A stretch of DNA of 41,256 nucleotides, from assembly GCA_902797035.1 (NCBI GenBank), contig CADBRH010000053.1:1-41256 (forward strand). The letters run 5' to 3'. The translations under genes and the position numbers were made by a program. This DNA comes from an uncultured Bacteroidia bacterium. Lineage in GTDB: Bacteria > Bacteroidota > Bacteroidia > Bacteroidales > UBA932. This document shows positions 25,076 to 33,225 of this stretch, one piece after another. The first letter of the stretch is position 1. Each line of letters starts with the position of its first letter. Below the pieces are notes generated by a model that saw nothing but the letters and a program-made list of their open reading frames with translations, did no database searches and was not told the origin of the DNA.

Positions 25076-25110
25076 TAAATTTAGCAATACAATACTTTAT
25101 TTCAAATTTA
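25076..25110. promoter_or_regulatory. AT-rich divergent promoter region, GH123 and isochorismatase-family genes
   Basis: On the minus strand TAAATTTG (25110-25103) is a full TAnnTTTG match upstream of the GH123 gene. The palindromic TAAATTTA at 25076-25083 could serve either strand, 21 nt from the GH123 ATG and 31 nt from the plus-strand ATG. Which one is used cannot be told from sequence. Confidence 0.4.
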
Positions 25111-25114
25111 TCAA

Positions 25115-25666
25115 ATGGAAAAACTCAATCACCCAGCCATTCTTGTCGTGGACATGCTCAACGACTTCGTCACCGGCGCCCTCGCGTGCGACCGCGGTAA
25201 GGCCATAGTCCCGGCCACAGCCAGGCTTCTAAGGGCAGCCAGGGAGAAAGGCGTGCCAGTGATCTTTTGCAACGACGCCCATATCCCCGGCATCGACCGC
25301 GAGCTCATCATCTGGGGCGACCACGCCCTAGCCGGCACCCCGGGCGCTCAGGTCATACCCGAGCTGGAGGTTTGCGAGAAAGACTACATTGTCCCGAAGC
25401 GCCGCTACAGCGGGTTCTTCCAGACCGACCTCGACATCCTCCTGAAGGAGTTGGGAGTGAAGACGGTGATTATGACCGGACTCCACGCCCACATGTGCGT
25501 CAGGCACACCTCGGCGGACGCTTTCTGCCTCGGCTACGATGTCGTAGTCGCCAAGGAGGCCACCGACTCTTTCACCGAAGAGGACTACATCGGCGGTCTG
25601 GCTTACCTGAAGACTTGCTACGGCGCCGACGCCTACTCCAACGACGAGCTGATCGCCGCGATGTAA
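25115..25666 (+). CDS. Isochorismatase-family cysteine hydrolase (nicotinamidase-like)
   Basis: This 183-residue cytoplasmic hydrolase has the family triad: Asp13 (ILVVDMLNDF), Lys95 (YIVPKRRYSGF) and Cys128 (GLHAHMCVRHTSADAF). The His/Asp-containing segment FCNDAHIPGIDRELIIWGDH could bind a metal, as in nicotinamidases. Members hydrolyse nicotinamide, isochorismate, N-carbamoyl compounds or other amides; the substrate cannot be assigned here. The ORF starts 60 bp from the divergent GH123 gene and the NUDIX gene follows 13 bp downstream. A nicotinamidase plus NUDIX pairing would suit NAD salvage, but this is only a guess. Confidence 0.88.
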   Translation: MEKLNHPAILVVDMLNDFVTGALACDRGKAIVPATARLLRAAREKGVPVIFCNDAHIPGIDRELIIWGDHALAGTPGAQVIPELEVCEKDYIVPKRRYSGFFQTDLDILLKELGVKTVIMTGLHAHMCVRHTSADAFCLGYDVVVAKEATDSFTEEDYIGGLAYLKTCYGADAYSNDELIAAM

Positions 25667-25679
25667 AGCCCGCCGGCTT

Positions 25680-26081
25680 TTGGAGAATCTGAGGCATATA
25701 GAAGTGGTCGCCGCCGCCATCCATGACGGCGACCGCGTTTTCGCGACCCAGAGAGGATACGGGGACTTCAAGGATTGGTGGGAGTTTCCCGGCGGGAAAA
25801 TCGAGCCGGGAGAGACACCGGAGGAAGCCCTCTCCCGAGAGATAAGGGAGGAGCTGTCGGCCGACATCCGGATCGAGAGACACCTGCGTACCGTGGAGTG
25901 GGACTATCCCGCCTTCCATCTCACCCTCCACTGCTATCTCTGCACCCTCGCCACCGAGGGCATACGGCTCAACGAGCACGAGGCGGCGAGGTGGCTCGAC
26001 GCGGAGTCAATCAAGTCCGTCAAATGGCTTCCGGCGGATGATAGCCTGCTGCCGCTGATAGCGGACGAATTGAAGAAATAG
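25680..26081 (+). CDS. NUDIX hydrolase, MutT/8-oxo-dGTP diphosphatase-like
   Basis: This 133-residue cytoplasmic protein has a complete NUDIX box, GKIEPGETPEEALSREIREE, with the GX5EX7REUXEEXG spacing and metal-binding Glu residues. The segments VVAAAIHDGDRVFATQRGYG and DWWEFPGG are typical of MutT-like (d)CTP/8-oxo-dGTP pyrophosphatases, and the C-terminus (EAARWLDAESIKSVKWLPAD) fits the same group. The start is a TTG at 25680; a GTG at 25704 inside the first strand is less likely. It follows the isochorismatase-family gene closely on the same strand and precedes the GH32 gene by 17 bp, so it may be co-transcribed with the fructan genes without a functional link. Confidence 0.9.
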   Translation: MENLRHIEVVAAAIHDGDRVFATQRGYGDFKDWWEFPGGKIEPGETPEEALSREIREELSADIRIERHLRTVEWDYPAFHLTLHCYLCTLATEGIRLNEHEAARWLDAESIKSVKWLPADDSLLPLIADELKK

Positions 26082-26098
26082 TTGATACTTAATAATTT

Positions 26099-27859
26099 AT
26101 GAATATCCTTGAAAGACTCGTCGGAGCCGTGGCGATGATAGCGTCGCTGCTCGGCGGCGGAATTACCAAGGCCTTGGCGCAAGACGTGAGGGTCGAGACG
26201 CTCTCGGAGAGGCACGCTCTGGTCCGAGTGGACGGTGGGGGCCGCTACCTTCTGCTTCCCGTGCAGGAATCGGCCCCGGAGGCAACCGTGAACGTCCTCG
26301 CCGACACCAGGAAGGAGAGGGATTTCACAGTCCGTCTCGCGATGGACAAAGTGGACTACCTGGTCCCGCTCGACCTCGGCGGCCTCGCCGGCAGGAAGGT
26401 CATCCTCGACATCAACCTGAGACCCCGTGAAGGCAGAGGGACAGCCGCCCAGATTGACTGGAAAGCCCTTAAGTTGTCGGATGTCTTCGAGCCAGAGGGC
26501 CACGAGACCTACCGCCCCCTGTACCATTTCGCGCCCGATTACGGCTGGATGAACGACCCCAACGGGATGGTCTATAAGGACGGCGAGTGGCATCTTTTCT
26601 TCCAGTACAATCCCTTCGGGAGCCAGTGGGGCAACATGACCTGGGGCCACGCCGTCACCCGCGACCTCGTGAGCTGGAAGCAGATTGACAACGCCATCGA
26701 GCCTGACCCGCTGGGAGCCATATTCAGCGGAAGCGCCGTGGAGGACAAGGAGAACGTGTCCGGCTTCGGCGCCGGGGCGATCGTCGCGATGTTCACCTCG
26801 GCCGGGCAGAGCCAGACCCAGAGCATAGCCTACAGTGTCGACGGTGGCAGGACCTTCACCAAGTACGCGGGCAACCCGGTCATCGTCTATGACGCCCCGG
26901 ATTTCAGGGACCCGAAGATGTTCCTCGACAAGGGGACCGGGCAGTGGAAGGTGGTCATAGCCGCGGGGCAGGAGGTCCAGTTCTGGACTTCCAAGAACCT
27001 GAGGGAATGGTCTTACGAGAGTTCCTTCGGCCGGACCTACGGCAGCCACGCCGGAGTCTGGGAGTGTCCTGACCTTGTCAGGATCGGCGACAAGGACGTG
27101 CTGATCGTCAACATCAACCCCGGAGGCCCGGCTGGCGGCAGCGCCACCCAGTACTTCGTGGGCAAGTTCGACGGGCACGCCTTCAGGCCCGACGAGGCGC
27201 CGGAAGTCACACGCTGGATGGACCACGGCAAAGACCACTACGCCACAGTGACCTGGAGCGGCGCCCCCGACGGCAGGGTCGTGGCCCTCGCCTGGATGAG
27301 TAACTGGGAATATGCCGGTGCCGTCCCCACCAAGGTTTTCAGGAGCGCCAACTCCATCCCCAGGGACCTGAGCCTGGTCAAGTCAGGGAACGAGACCATC
27401 CTGAAAAGCTCCCCTTCCCCCGAGATGGAGGCCTTGAGGGGAACGCCGGTCAGAAAGAAGGTCTCCAAGAGCCCCATGGCCCTGTTCGCTGAGCCCCACC
27501 AAGCCTACGAGTTGGTGATAAGATTCAATATTCCCAAAGGCAAAGAGGCCTCCTTCACGCTCAGGAACGACGAGGGCGAGAAGGTGGAGATGACATTTGA
27601 CGGCGCCGCCGGGGAGTTCTCTATGGACCGCCGGGCCTCGGGCGAGACCGGCTTCTCCAAGACTTTCCCGACCGTCACAAAAGCCCCGACTAACGCGGAA
27701 GGAAAGACGGAGCTTCGTCTCTTCGTGGACGCCGCCAGCGTGGAGGCCTTCGGCGAGGACTTCGTCATGACCAACCTCGTTTTCCCTTCAACTCCCTATA
27801 ACAGAATATATTCCAACGGCGTCAAAGCCGACATAACCATTTATCCTCTCGCCAAATGA
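26099..27859 (+). CDS. Exported GH32 fructan hydrolase (levanase/inulinase/invertase type) with DUF4980 domain
   Basis: This 586-residue secreted enzyme hydrolyses beta-fructosides. A signal peptide (AMIASLLGGGITKALAQ) is followed by an N-terminal beta domain (about 30-125) like the DUF4980 module of Bacteroidota GH32 enzymes, then the five-bladed propeller. The catalytic residues are visible: nucleophile Asp153 in WMNDPNG, the transition-state Asp in DAPDFRDPKMF and acid/base Glu322 in VWECPDLV. The C-terminal beta-sandwich (about 440-586) contains LFVDAASVEAFG, standard for GH32. The stop overlaps the permease ATG (ATGA), and a fructokinase follows, so the operon covers hydrolysis, uptake and phosphorylation of fructose. 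Confidence 0.95.
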   Translation: MNILERLVGAVAMIASLLGGGITKALAQDVRVETLSERHALVRVDGGGRYLLLPVQESAPEATVNVLADTRKERDFTVRLAMDKVDYLVPLDLGGLAGRKVILDINLRPREGRGTAAQIDWKALKLSDVFEPEGHETYRPLYHFAPDYGWMNDPNGMVYKDGEWHLFFQYNPFGSQWGNMTWGHAVTRDLVSWKQIDNAIEPDPLGAIFSGSAVEDKENVSGFGAGAIVAMFTSAGQSQTQSIAYSVDGGRTFTKYAGNPVIVYDAPDFRDPKMFLDKGTGQWKVVIAAGQEVQFWTSKNLREWSYESSFGRTYGSHAGVWECPDLVRIGDKDVLIVNINPGGPAGGSATQYFVGKFDGHAFRPDEAPEVTRWMDHGKDHYATVTWSGAPDGRVVALAWMSNWEYAGAVPTKVFRSANSIPRDLSLVKSGNETILKSSPSPEMEALRGTPVRKKVSKSPMALFAEPHQAYELVIRFNIPKGKEASFTLRNDEGEKVEMTFDGAAGEFSMDRRASGETGFSKTFPTVTKAPTNAEGKTELRLFVDAASVEAFGEDFVMTNLVFPSTPYNRIYSNGVKADITIYPLAK

Positions 27860-29007
27860 ACAAGAAACTGCAATTGATACCGGTGATGCTCTGCTTCTTC
27901 GCCATGGGATTCGTGGATCTCGTGGGCATCGCCTCGAACTATGTGAAGGCCGACCTGGGCCTATCCGACGCCTCGGCCAACATCCTCCCCTCGCTGGTCT
28001 TCTTCTGGTTCCTGATCTTCTCCATCCCGACCGGGATGCTGATGAACAAGATCGGGCGAAAGAACACCGTCCTGGTGAGCCTCGTCATCACGGTACTCTC
28101 CCTGCTGCTTCCGATGTTCGGTGAGAGCTACGGGTTGATGCTCGTGAGCTTCTCCCTGCTGGGAATCGGCAACGCCATCATGCAGACCTCCCTTAATCCG
28201 CTGATCACCAACATAGTGAAGGGAGAGTCTCTGGCCAGTACCATGACCTTCGGCCAGTTCGTGAAGGCCATCGCCTCCTTCATGGCCCCGTTCATCGCCA
28301 TGTGGGGAGCGAAGGCGGTCCTGCCTTCGTTCGGCCTCGAGTGGAGGCTCCTGTTCCCGGTGTACATGGCCATAGGCATCCTCGCCTCCGTACTGCTACT
28401 TCTCGCCCCCATCAAGCGTGAGGCGGCCCCGGACAAAGCCTCGTCGTTCGCCGACTGCCTGAAACTTCTGGGCAAGCCGATCGTCCTCTTCTCGTTCCTC
28501 AGCATCGTCTGCCATGTTGGAATAGACGTGGGAACCAACACCACCGCCCCGAAACTCCTGATGGAGCGCGTGGGCATGACTTTGACCGAGGCGGGCTTCG
28601 CCACCAGCCTGTATTTCATCTTCAGGACCATCGGAAGCCTCTCAGGATCCTACATCCTCTCAAGGTTCAGCCACAAGAAGTTCTTCTTTTTCAGCTTGAT
28701 ACTGCTGGCGCTCTCGATGTGCGGTATGATCTTCGGGAACACCAAGGCTATCCTTTACCTTGCCATAGCCATGATCGGTTTCGGCAACTCCAACCTGTTC
28801 TCTATCATCTTCTCGGAGGCCCTGCTGGCCGTCCCGGACAAGAAGAACGAGGTGTCCGGACTGATGATCATGGGACTCTTCGGAGGAACGATCTTCCCGT
28901 TGCTGATGGGCTTCGCCTCCGACGCCGTCGGGCAGGTCGGAGCCGTGGCTGTGATGGCCATCGGAGTGGCCTACCTGTTCTTCTACTGTCCTAAAGTAAG
29001 CAAGTGA
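27856..29007 (+). CDS. MFS sugar permease, probably for fructose
   Basis: This 383-residue inner-membrane protein is hydrophobic throughout, with about 11-12 transmembrane segments. The MFS loop 2-3 motif appears as GMLMNKIGRKNTVLVS. It resembles the FucP/glucose-galactose porter branch common in Bacteroidota. It sits between GH32 and a PfkB kinase with 4-bp overlap upstream and the kinase ATG 2 bp downstream, so free fructose is the most likely substrate; this is an inference from position. Confidence 0.9.
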   Translation: MNKKLQLIPVMLCFFAMGFVDLVGIASNYVKADLGLSDASANILPSLVFFWFLIFSIPTGMLMNKIGRKNTVLVSLVITVLSLLLPMFGESYGLMLVSFSLLGIGNAIMQTSLNPLITNIVKGESLASTMTFGQFVKAIASFMAPFIAMWGAKAVLPSFGLEWRLLFPVYMAIGILASVLLLLAPIKREAAPDKASSFADCLKLLGKPIVLFSFLSIVCHVGIDVGTNTTAPKLLMERVGMTLTEAGFATSLYFIFRTIGSLSGSYILSRFSHKKFFFFSLILLALSMCGMIFGNTKAILYLAIAMIGFGNSNLFSIIFSEALLAVPDKKNEVSGLMIMGLFGGTIFPLLMGFASDAVGQVGAVAVMAIGVAYLFFYCPKVSK

Positions 29008-29009
29008 TC

Positions 29010-29867
29010 ATGAGCAAGTTAGTTGTAGGAATAGGGGAATTGCTGTGGGATGTTCTCCCCACCGGAAAGAAACTCGGCGGAGCCCCCGCCAACTTCGCGT
29101 ACCATGTCTCGAGATTCGGCCTGGACAGCCTCGTGGTGAGCGCCGTCGGGCGGGATGACCTTGGTGAGGAGACGGTCATGGCTCTTGAGAGCCACGGCCT
29201 CCGCTACCACCTGGACCGCCTTGAGGAACCCACCGGCACCGTGCAGGTCACCTTGGATGACAAAGGCGTCCCACAATACGAGATAAAGACCGGGGTGGCT
29301 TGGGATAACATCCCTTACACCAAGGAGCTGGCCGCCATCGCCTCCGGGTGCCAGGCCGTCTGTTTCGGGTCTCTGGCCCAGAGGAGCCCGGTCTCGAGGG
29401 AGACCATCGGCTGGTTCCTGGACGCCGTTCCCAAGGACTGCCTGAAGGTGTTCGACATCAACCTCCGCCAGACGTTCTATTCCAAGGAGGTGCTGGAGGA
29501 GTCTTTCAAACGTTGCGGTATTCTCAAAATCAATGACGAGGAACTTGTGACGGTCTCCCGGATGTTCGGCTATTCCGGGACAACCCCCGAGGAAATCTGC
29601 CGCTCCCTGATGAGGGATTATGACCTCAAGACACTGATCCTCACCTGCGGTACCGACGGGAGCTATGTCTTCAGCGACGAGGGAGTGTCCTTCCTCGACA
29701 CCCCGAAGGTGGAAGTCGTTGACACTGTGGGGGCCGGAGATTCCTTTACCGGAGCTTTCGTGGCCTCGGTCCTGGAAGGGAAGCCGGTCCGAGAGGCGCA
29801 TGAGGAGGCCGTCAGGGTCTCGGCTTACGTCTGCACCAAGAGCGGGGCCATGCCCGAGATGTCATGA
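29010..29867 (+). CDS. PfkB-family carbohydrate kinase, probable fructokinase
   Basis: This 285-residue cytoplasmic kinase phosphorylates a sugar, here presumably fructose to fructose-6-phosphate. The first PfkB motif region is VGIGELLWDVLPTGKKLGGA with APANFAYHVSRFG; the second signature DTVGAGDSFTGAF holds the catalytic Asp244. The ATG at 29010 is chosen over a GTG at 29004 that overlaps the permease stop. Position directly after GH32 and the MFS permease supports fructokinase over other PfkB activities. Its stop overlaps the start of the P1 peptidase gene. Confidence 0.92.
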   Translation: MSKLVVGIGELLWDVLPTGKKLGGAPANFAYHVSRFGLDSLVVSAVGRDDLGEETVMALESHGLRYHLDRLEEPTGTVQVTLDDKGVPQYEIKTGVAWDNIPYTKELAAIASGCQAVCFGSLAQRSPVSRETIGWFLDAVPKDCLKVFDINLRQTFYSKEVLEESFKRCGILKINDEELVTVSRMFGYSGTTPEEICRSLMRDYDLKTLILTCGTDGSYVFSDEGVSFLDTPKVEVVDTVGAGDSFTGAFVASVLEGKPVREAHEEAVRVSAYVCTKSGAMPEMS

Positions 29868-30997
29868 GAAGAATCCTCGTCTGCCTCACTCTCGCCGCCC
29901 TGACAATCTCCGCCCACGCCCAGAATGAGGGGCGGGGACGGATCCGAGATTTCGGGATAGAGCCGGGAATATTCAAACCCGGTCCCTTTAACGCCATCAC
30001 CGACGTGCCGGGAGTCCGGGTCGGCCATGTCACCCTTGTCGAGGGGGATAATGTCCGCACCGGAGTGACCGCCATTGTCCCGCACGAGGGTAACGTCTTC
30101 CGTCTCAAATGCCCAGCCGCGGTCTATGTCGGCAACGGCTTCGGCAAGCTCGCCGGAATCACCCAGATCAAGGAGCTGGGCAACATCGAGTCTCCGGTCA
30201 TCCTGACCAACACGCTTTCTGTCGCTCAAGGTATAGAGGGGGTTCTGACCTACACTCTCAGCCAGAAAGGCAACGAGGACGTCGGCAGCGTCAACGCTGT
30301 GGTCGGGGAGACTAACGATGGCTATCTCAATGACATACGGGGTCGGCACGTGAAATCCTCGAACGTGGTGGAGGCCATCCGGAGGGCAAAAGACGGCCCT
30401 GTGGAGGAAGGCTGCGTGGGAGCCGGCACCGGCACGGTCTGCTTCGGATGGAAGGGCGGGATCGGCACCTCGTCGAGAGTCCTGCCCGACGACCTCGGAG
30501 GCTACACGGTCGGCGTCTTGGTCCAGAGCAACTACGGCGGGATCCTCGAGATCGACGGGGTTCCGGTCGGGCGACGCCTCGGGCAATACAGCTTCAAGAG
30601 AAATGTCGAGAACCCCGATTACCTTCTCAGCCCCGACGGCTCCTGCATGATGGTGGTCTTCACCGACGCGCCGCTGGACGCCCGCAACCTCGAGAGGCTC
30701 GCCAAGAGGGCTTTCATGGGCATGGCCAAGACAGGAGGGATCGCTTCAAACGGAAGCGGAGACTATGTGATAGCCGTAAGCGTGAACAAGGGGAACCTGA
30801 TCGACGAGAGCCAAAGATTTTACCGCCCCACATTACTGAGAAACGATGACATGAGCCCGCTTTTCGAGGCCGCTATAGAGGCCACGGCGGAGGCTCTCTG
30901 GAACTCGCTGTTCATGGCGGTGGACACCAAGGGCCGCGACGGGCGCGTCGTCCCGGCGCTGCCTATCAAAAAGGTTCTTGAGGTGATGGGAAAATGA
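29864..30997 (+). CDS. Exported P1-family (DmpA-type) aminopeptidase
   Basis: This 377-residue exported N-terminal-nucleophile peptidase is related to the D/L-aminopeptidase DmpA and beta-peptidyl aminopeptidases. A signal peptide (LVCLTLAALTISAHAQN) precedes family hallmarks NAITDVPGVRVGHVTL, RTGVTAIVP, PVILTNTLSVAQG, GAGTGTVCFGWKGGIGTSSR and LVQSNYGG. Autocleavage is expected at Gly259-Ser260 in SPDGSCMMVVFTDAPLD, Ser260 becoming the nucleophile. The ATG overlaps the fructokinase stop, so it is translated from the fructan operon although it has no obvious role there. It ends 6 bp before the convergent FecR-like gene. Confidence 0.92.
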   Translation: MRRILVCLTLAALTISAHAQNEGRGRIRDFGIEPGIFKPGPFNAITDVPGVRVGHVTLVEGDNVRTGVTAIVPHEGNVFRLKCPAAVYVGNGFGKLAGITQIKELGNIESPVILTNTLSVAQGIEGVLTYTLSQKGNEDVGSVNAVVGETNDGYLNDIRGRHVKSSNVVEAIRRAKDGPVEEGCVGAGTGTVCFGWKGGIGTSSRVLPDDLGGYTVGVLVQSNYGGILEIDGVPVGRRLGQYSFKRNVENPDYLLSPDGSCMMVVFTDAPLDARNLERLAKRAFMGMAKTGGIASNGSGDYVIAVSVNKGNLIDESQRFYRPTLLRNDDMSPLFEAAIEATAEALWNSLFMAVDTKGRDGRVVPALPIKKVLEVMGK

Positions 30998-31003
30998 GTC
31001 CCT

Positions 31004-31951
31004 CTATTCGGCGTTAATGGCGAACGTCACGGCCTCGACGTTCTCCGAATCATTGGTCAAGACAATATGGGCCCGCGTCTCTTCCGGATAGACGCGGTGA
31101 TTCGACGAGTCACCGTCGAATGACGCCTTGACTTTCCCCGACAAAGAGAGGACAGAGATCTCGCAGTACCCCGAGCAATCCACGACCAACTCAAGACTCG
31201 CTCCGGGCTGGAGGACATAATAGTCGCAAAGGATGTTGCCGCCTGGCAGCTTGTTCCCGGTCGATGGAGTGATCGGCACTGGCAGCCCGGAAATCTGCTC
31301 GGCGAAAGGCCTGGAACCATCCAGATTAGTCGCCAGATCCACCAGACAGAGTGGGTCGAACACGAAGAACCCGTTGAAAGACTGAGGCTTATATTCAGAG
31401 ACTTTCTGAAAATCGTAGCGGACAATCCCCAGACTGTCCAATTTGTCCGAGACACTCAACAGCAGGTCGGCGTCATTGTCATCGAGAGCCTGTCTGGCCA
31501 TGGCGAAAGCCGCGCGGAGCGGATCCAGAAGGGTCCCGGGCTCGCCGGCCTTGAGCGGGGCGGCGTCATGACCTGTCCCGCGGTAGGTGACCCCCGCGGT
31601 CTGCATATAGTTGATGTCCTTGGGGTTATTCTTCGTGGTGACCTTCTCTTTCACGAAAGCCAGGAAATTGGATGTGACTACCCGGGATTTGATGTTCTGG
31701 CTCTCGACCAAAGACGGGATTGTGCCTATCCCTTCCTTGATGGTGAGCAGCGACTCGGCCTTCTCGTCGATAACCGCCAGACGGCCGTCCGTCGGGATGG
31801 TAAGGACTGTTTTACCCGTCAACTTGTCGCCGGGACGAATCTTGGTGGCCTTGGCCGCCACATCACCTTTAACCGTGTAAACGAGGTAGGTTTGGGCAAG
31901 ACAAGTGAAAGAAAGCGCGAGGCTGATTGCGAATGCTAACAAATATCTCAT
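31004..31951 (-). CDS. Exported FecR-like protein of the CHASE2/CHAT locus
   Basis: This 315-residue protein has a signal peptide (LLAFAISLALSFTCLAQ) and a beta-rich N-terminal module (about 20-105) with the FecR-like pattern YTVKGDVAAKATKIRPGDKL and TIPTDGRLAVIDEKAESLL, then LVESQNIKSRVVTS. A helical middle (about 135-180, LDPLRAAFAMARQALDDNDA) leads to a C-terminal beta domain (about 225-315) containing LQPGASLELVVDCSGY, which resembles envelope beta-sandwich domains. No enzyme motif is present. It lies 10 bp downstream of the CHASE2 gene on the same strand, so the two form one transcript. I infer a periplasmic ligand-binding or scaffold partner of the CHASE2 protein. The FecR resemblance is by eye and modest. 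Confidence 0.72.
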   Translation of the reverse strand: MRYLLAFAISLALSFTCLAQTYLVYTVKGDVAAKATKIRPGDKLTGKTVLTIPTDGRLAVIDEKAESLLTIKEGIGTIPSLVESQNIKSRVVTSNFLAFVKEKVTTKNNPKDINYMQTAGVTYRGTGHDAAPLKAGEPGTLLDPLRAAFAMARQALDDNDADLLLSVSDKLDSLGIVRYDFQKVSEYKPQSFNGFFVFDPLCLVDLATNLDGSRPFAEQISGLPVPITPSTGNKLPGGNILCDYYVLQPGASLELVVDCSGYCEISVLSLSGKVKASFDGDSSNHRVYPEETRAHIVLTNDSENVEAVTFAINAE

Positions 31952-31961
31952 ACGACCGCGA

Positions 31962-33149
31962 TTAAGTGTACACTGAATTTTGAAGGAAACGGTTCGAATA
32001 GCGTTTCGAGAGGGCGATGATGGATGAACGGTAGAGTTTCCTGCTCTCGAGGGTGAAGGCGAACATCATCAGAATGGTGGCGAGATTGACACAGAACCCC
32101 CACTTCGAGAATAAGAGGAAAGTCAGGTAACTCAATATGGCGGAACATATGAACAGGGTGATTCCGGGGACTATCCTCGACTCCCTCATGAATGTGGCCG
32201 GAACAACCCGGCGTCCGCTCCCGGTCGTCCTCACGGCGGCTTCGACCGTGATCTGGAACAGCCAGCATAACACGAAAGCCAACACCCAGTTTATCCAGGA
32301 AGGGAGGTATCTCACTTTCTTCCCGATCAAAGTGTCAACGGAATGAGCCTGGATCAAGACTCCGGGCATTTTCCCGACCGGGGAGGAATGCATGTCCCTC
32401 TCTTCCCGGACACCGCCCAGAAGGACAATCTTACCTTCCAGGAAATCAGCTTCTTCCTCAATGTCATCCGGCGACACCACCCGGAAATTGACATTCCGGT
32501 AGTTGATCAGCCAATCCTCCCCATGATTCTCCAAAGTGTGTCCGGAATATCTCTCCACCACCGCGGCGGGGAAAGACAGGACCTCCTCCTGGCCGAGCTT
32601 GCTTTTCACACCAAGTTTACGGACAGGCAGATTATCCATATTGTTTTTCAGGTTGGCGAACCCTTCGAAAACCGTGACACTGTCCGCGAAAAAGGAATGG
32701 ACAGAGGAGGTGAAACAACCCGCTCCGCTATCGTAATCCGTTAACTTGCAAGTGAATACCAATTTGTCCTTGTAAACGTTGACCACCTCTGTCAGCATGG
32801 CGTTCCCCTCCGCGTCAGACCTGTAACCCTCGAAGATGGCGTCCACCCCGACACAGGCTGGATCACACAGGGCGACTCGTTCCAGAATGGAGGCTATCTC
32901 TCCCCTTTCCCCGACATCGCTGATGTCCACGACCGCTATCACGCCGCTCTCCCCAGGCTTGCCGTAACTCTGGATCTCGAAAAACAAGTCAGTGACGCTG
33001 AACGCCTTCAACGCCTTACCCACCGGGTTGAAGAAGGATATGTTGAACGTGATGAAAGACAGGACGCCCAACAGAATAAACGCGCCGATCGTGATCAGCA
33101 GGTGGTCGCGATTGAGAATGAAACTCCATGTTATCCTTTTTGAACCCAT
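31962..33149 (-). CDS. Stand-alone CHASE2-domain membrane sensor
   Basis: This 395-residue inner-membrane protein has one N-terminal membrane helix (LLITIGAFILLGVLSFITF), a periplasmic CHASE2 domain (about 45-285: VIAVVDISDVGERGEI, CVGVDAIFEGYRSD, DWLINYRNVNFRVV, FLEGKIVLLGGVREERDMH, PGVLIQAHSVDTLI) and three C-terminal membrane helices. CHASE2 is normally the input of histidine kinases, cyclases or kinases; here only a short basic tail follows the last helix, so there is no output domain. The ATG at 33149 is preferred over a TTG at 33173, because the TTG lies inside a perfect -7 box (33178-33171). It is co-transcribed with the FecR-like gene and divergent from the CHAT gene, the probable effector. 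Confidence 0.88.
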   Translation of the reverse strand: MGSKRITWSFILNRDHLLITIGAFILLGVLSFITFNISFFNPVGKALKAFSVTDLFFEIQSYGKPGESGVIAVVDISDVGERGEIASILERVALCDPACVGVDAIFEGYRSDAEGNAMLTEVVNVYKDKLVFTCKLTDYDSGAGCFTSSVHSFFADSVTVFEGFANLKNNMDNLPVRKLGVKSKLGQEEVLSFPAAVVERYSGHTLENHGEDWLINYRNVNFRVVSPDDIEEEADFLEGKIVLLGGVREERDMHSSPVGKMPGVLIQAHSVDTLIGKKVRYLPSWINWVLAFVLCWLFQITVEAAVRTTGSGRRVVPATFMRESRIVPGITLFICSAILSYLTFLLFSKWGFCVNLATILMMFAFTLESRKLYRSSIIALSKRYSNRFLQNSVYT

Positions 33150-33170
33150 TGTCGTGAAGTGTTCAACTTT

Positions 33171-33199
33171 CAAAAATAAAAAAAAATCAGGTATATTTG
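33171..33199. promoter_or_regulatory. Back-to-back perfect TAnnTTTG promoters of the CHASE2 and CHAT genes
   Basis: Minus strand TATTTTTG (33178-33171) lies 21 nt before the CHASE2 ATG. Plus strand TATATTTG (33192-33199) lies 26 nt before the CHAT ATG. Both match all six fixed positions of TAnnTTTG. With 13 bp between them, the -33 region of each promoter must fall on the -7 box of the other. Confidence 0.65.
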
Positions 33200-33225
33200 T
33201 TAAAGCAACAAATCATTCGTCAGTC

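Noticed and set aside
25934-27238. Long antisense open frame (434 codons) over the GH32 and NUDIX genes
   Set aside because: It is a stop-poor shadow frame of GC-rich coding sequence. The plus-strand products have clear catalytic motifs, while this frame shows no domain, signal or sensible composition.
33150-33173. TTG start giving the CHASE2 protein eight extra residues
   Set aside because: The TTG is part of a perfect minus-strand -7 box, so it would lie upstream of the transcription start. The ATG at 33149 fits better.
32992-33225. Upstream extension of the CHAT gene by 78 codons
   Set aside because: It overlaps the divergent CHASE2 gene and both promoters and would bury the clear signal peptide that begins at 33226.
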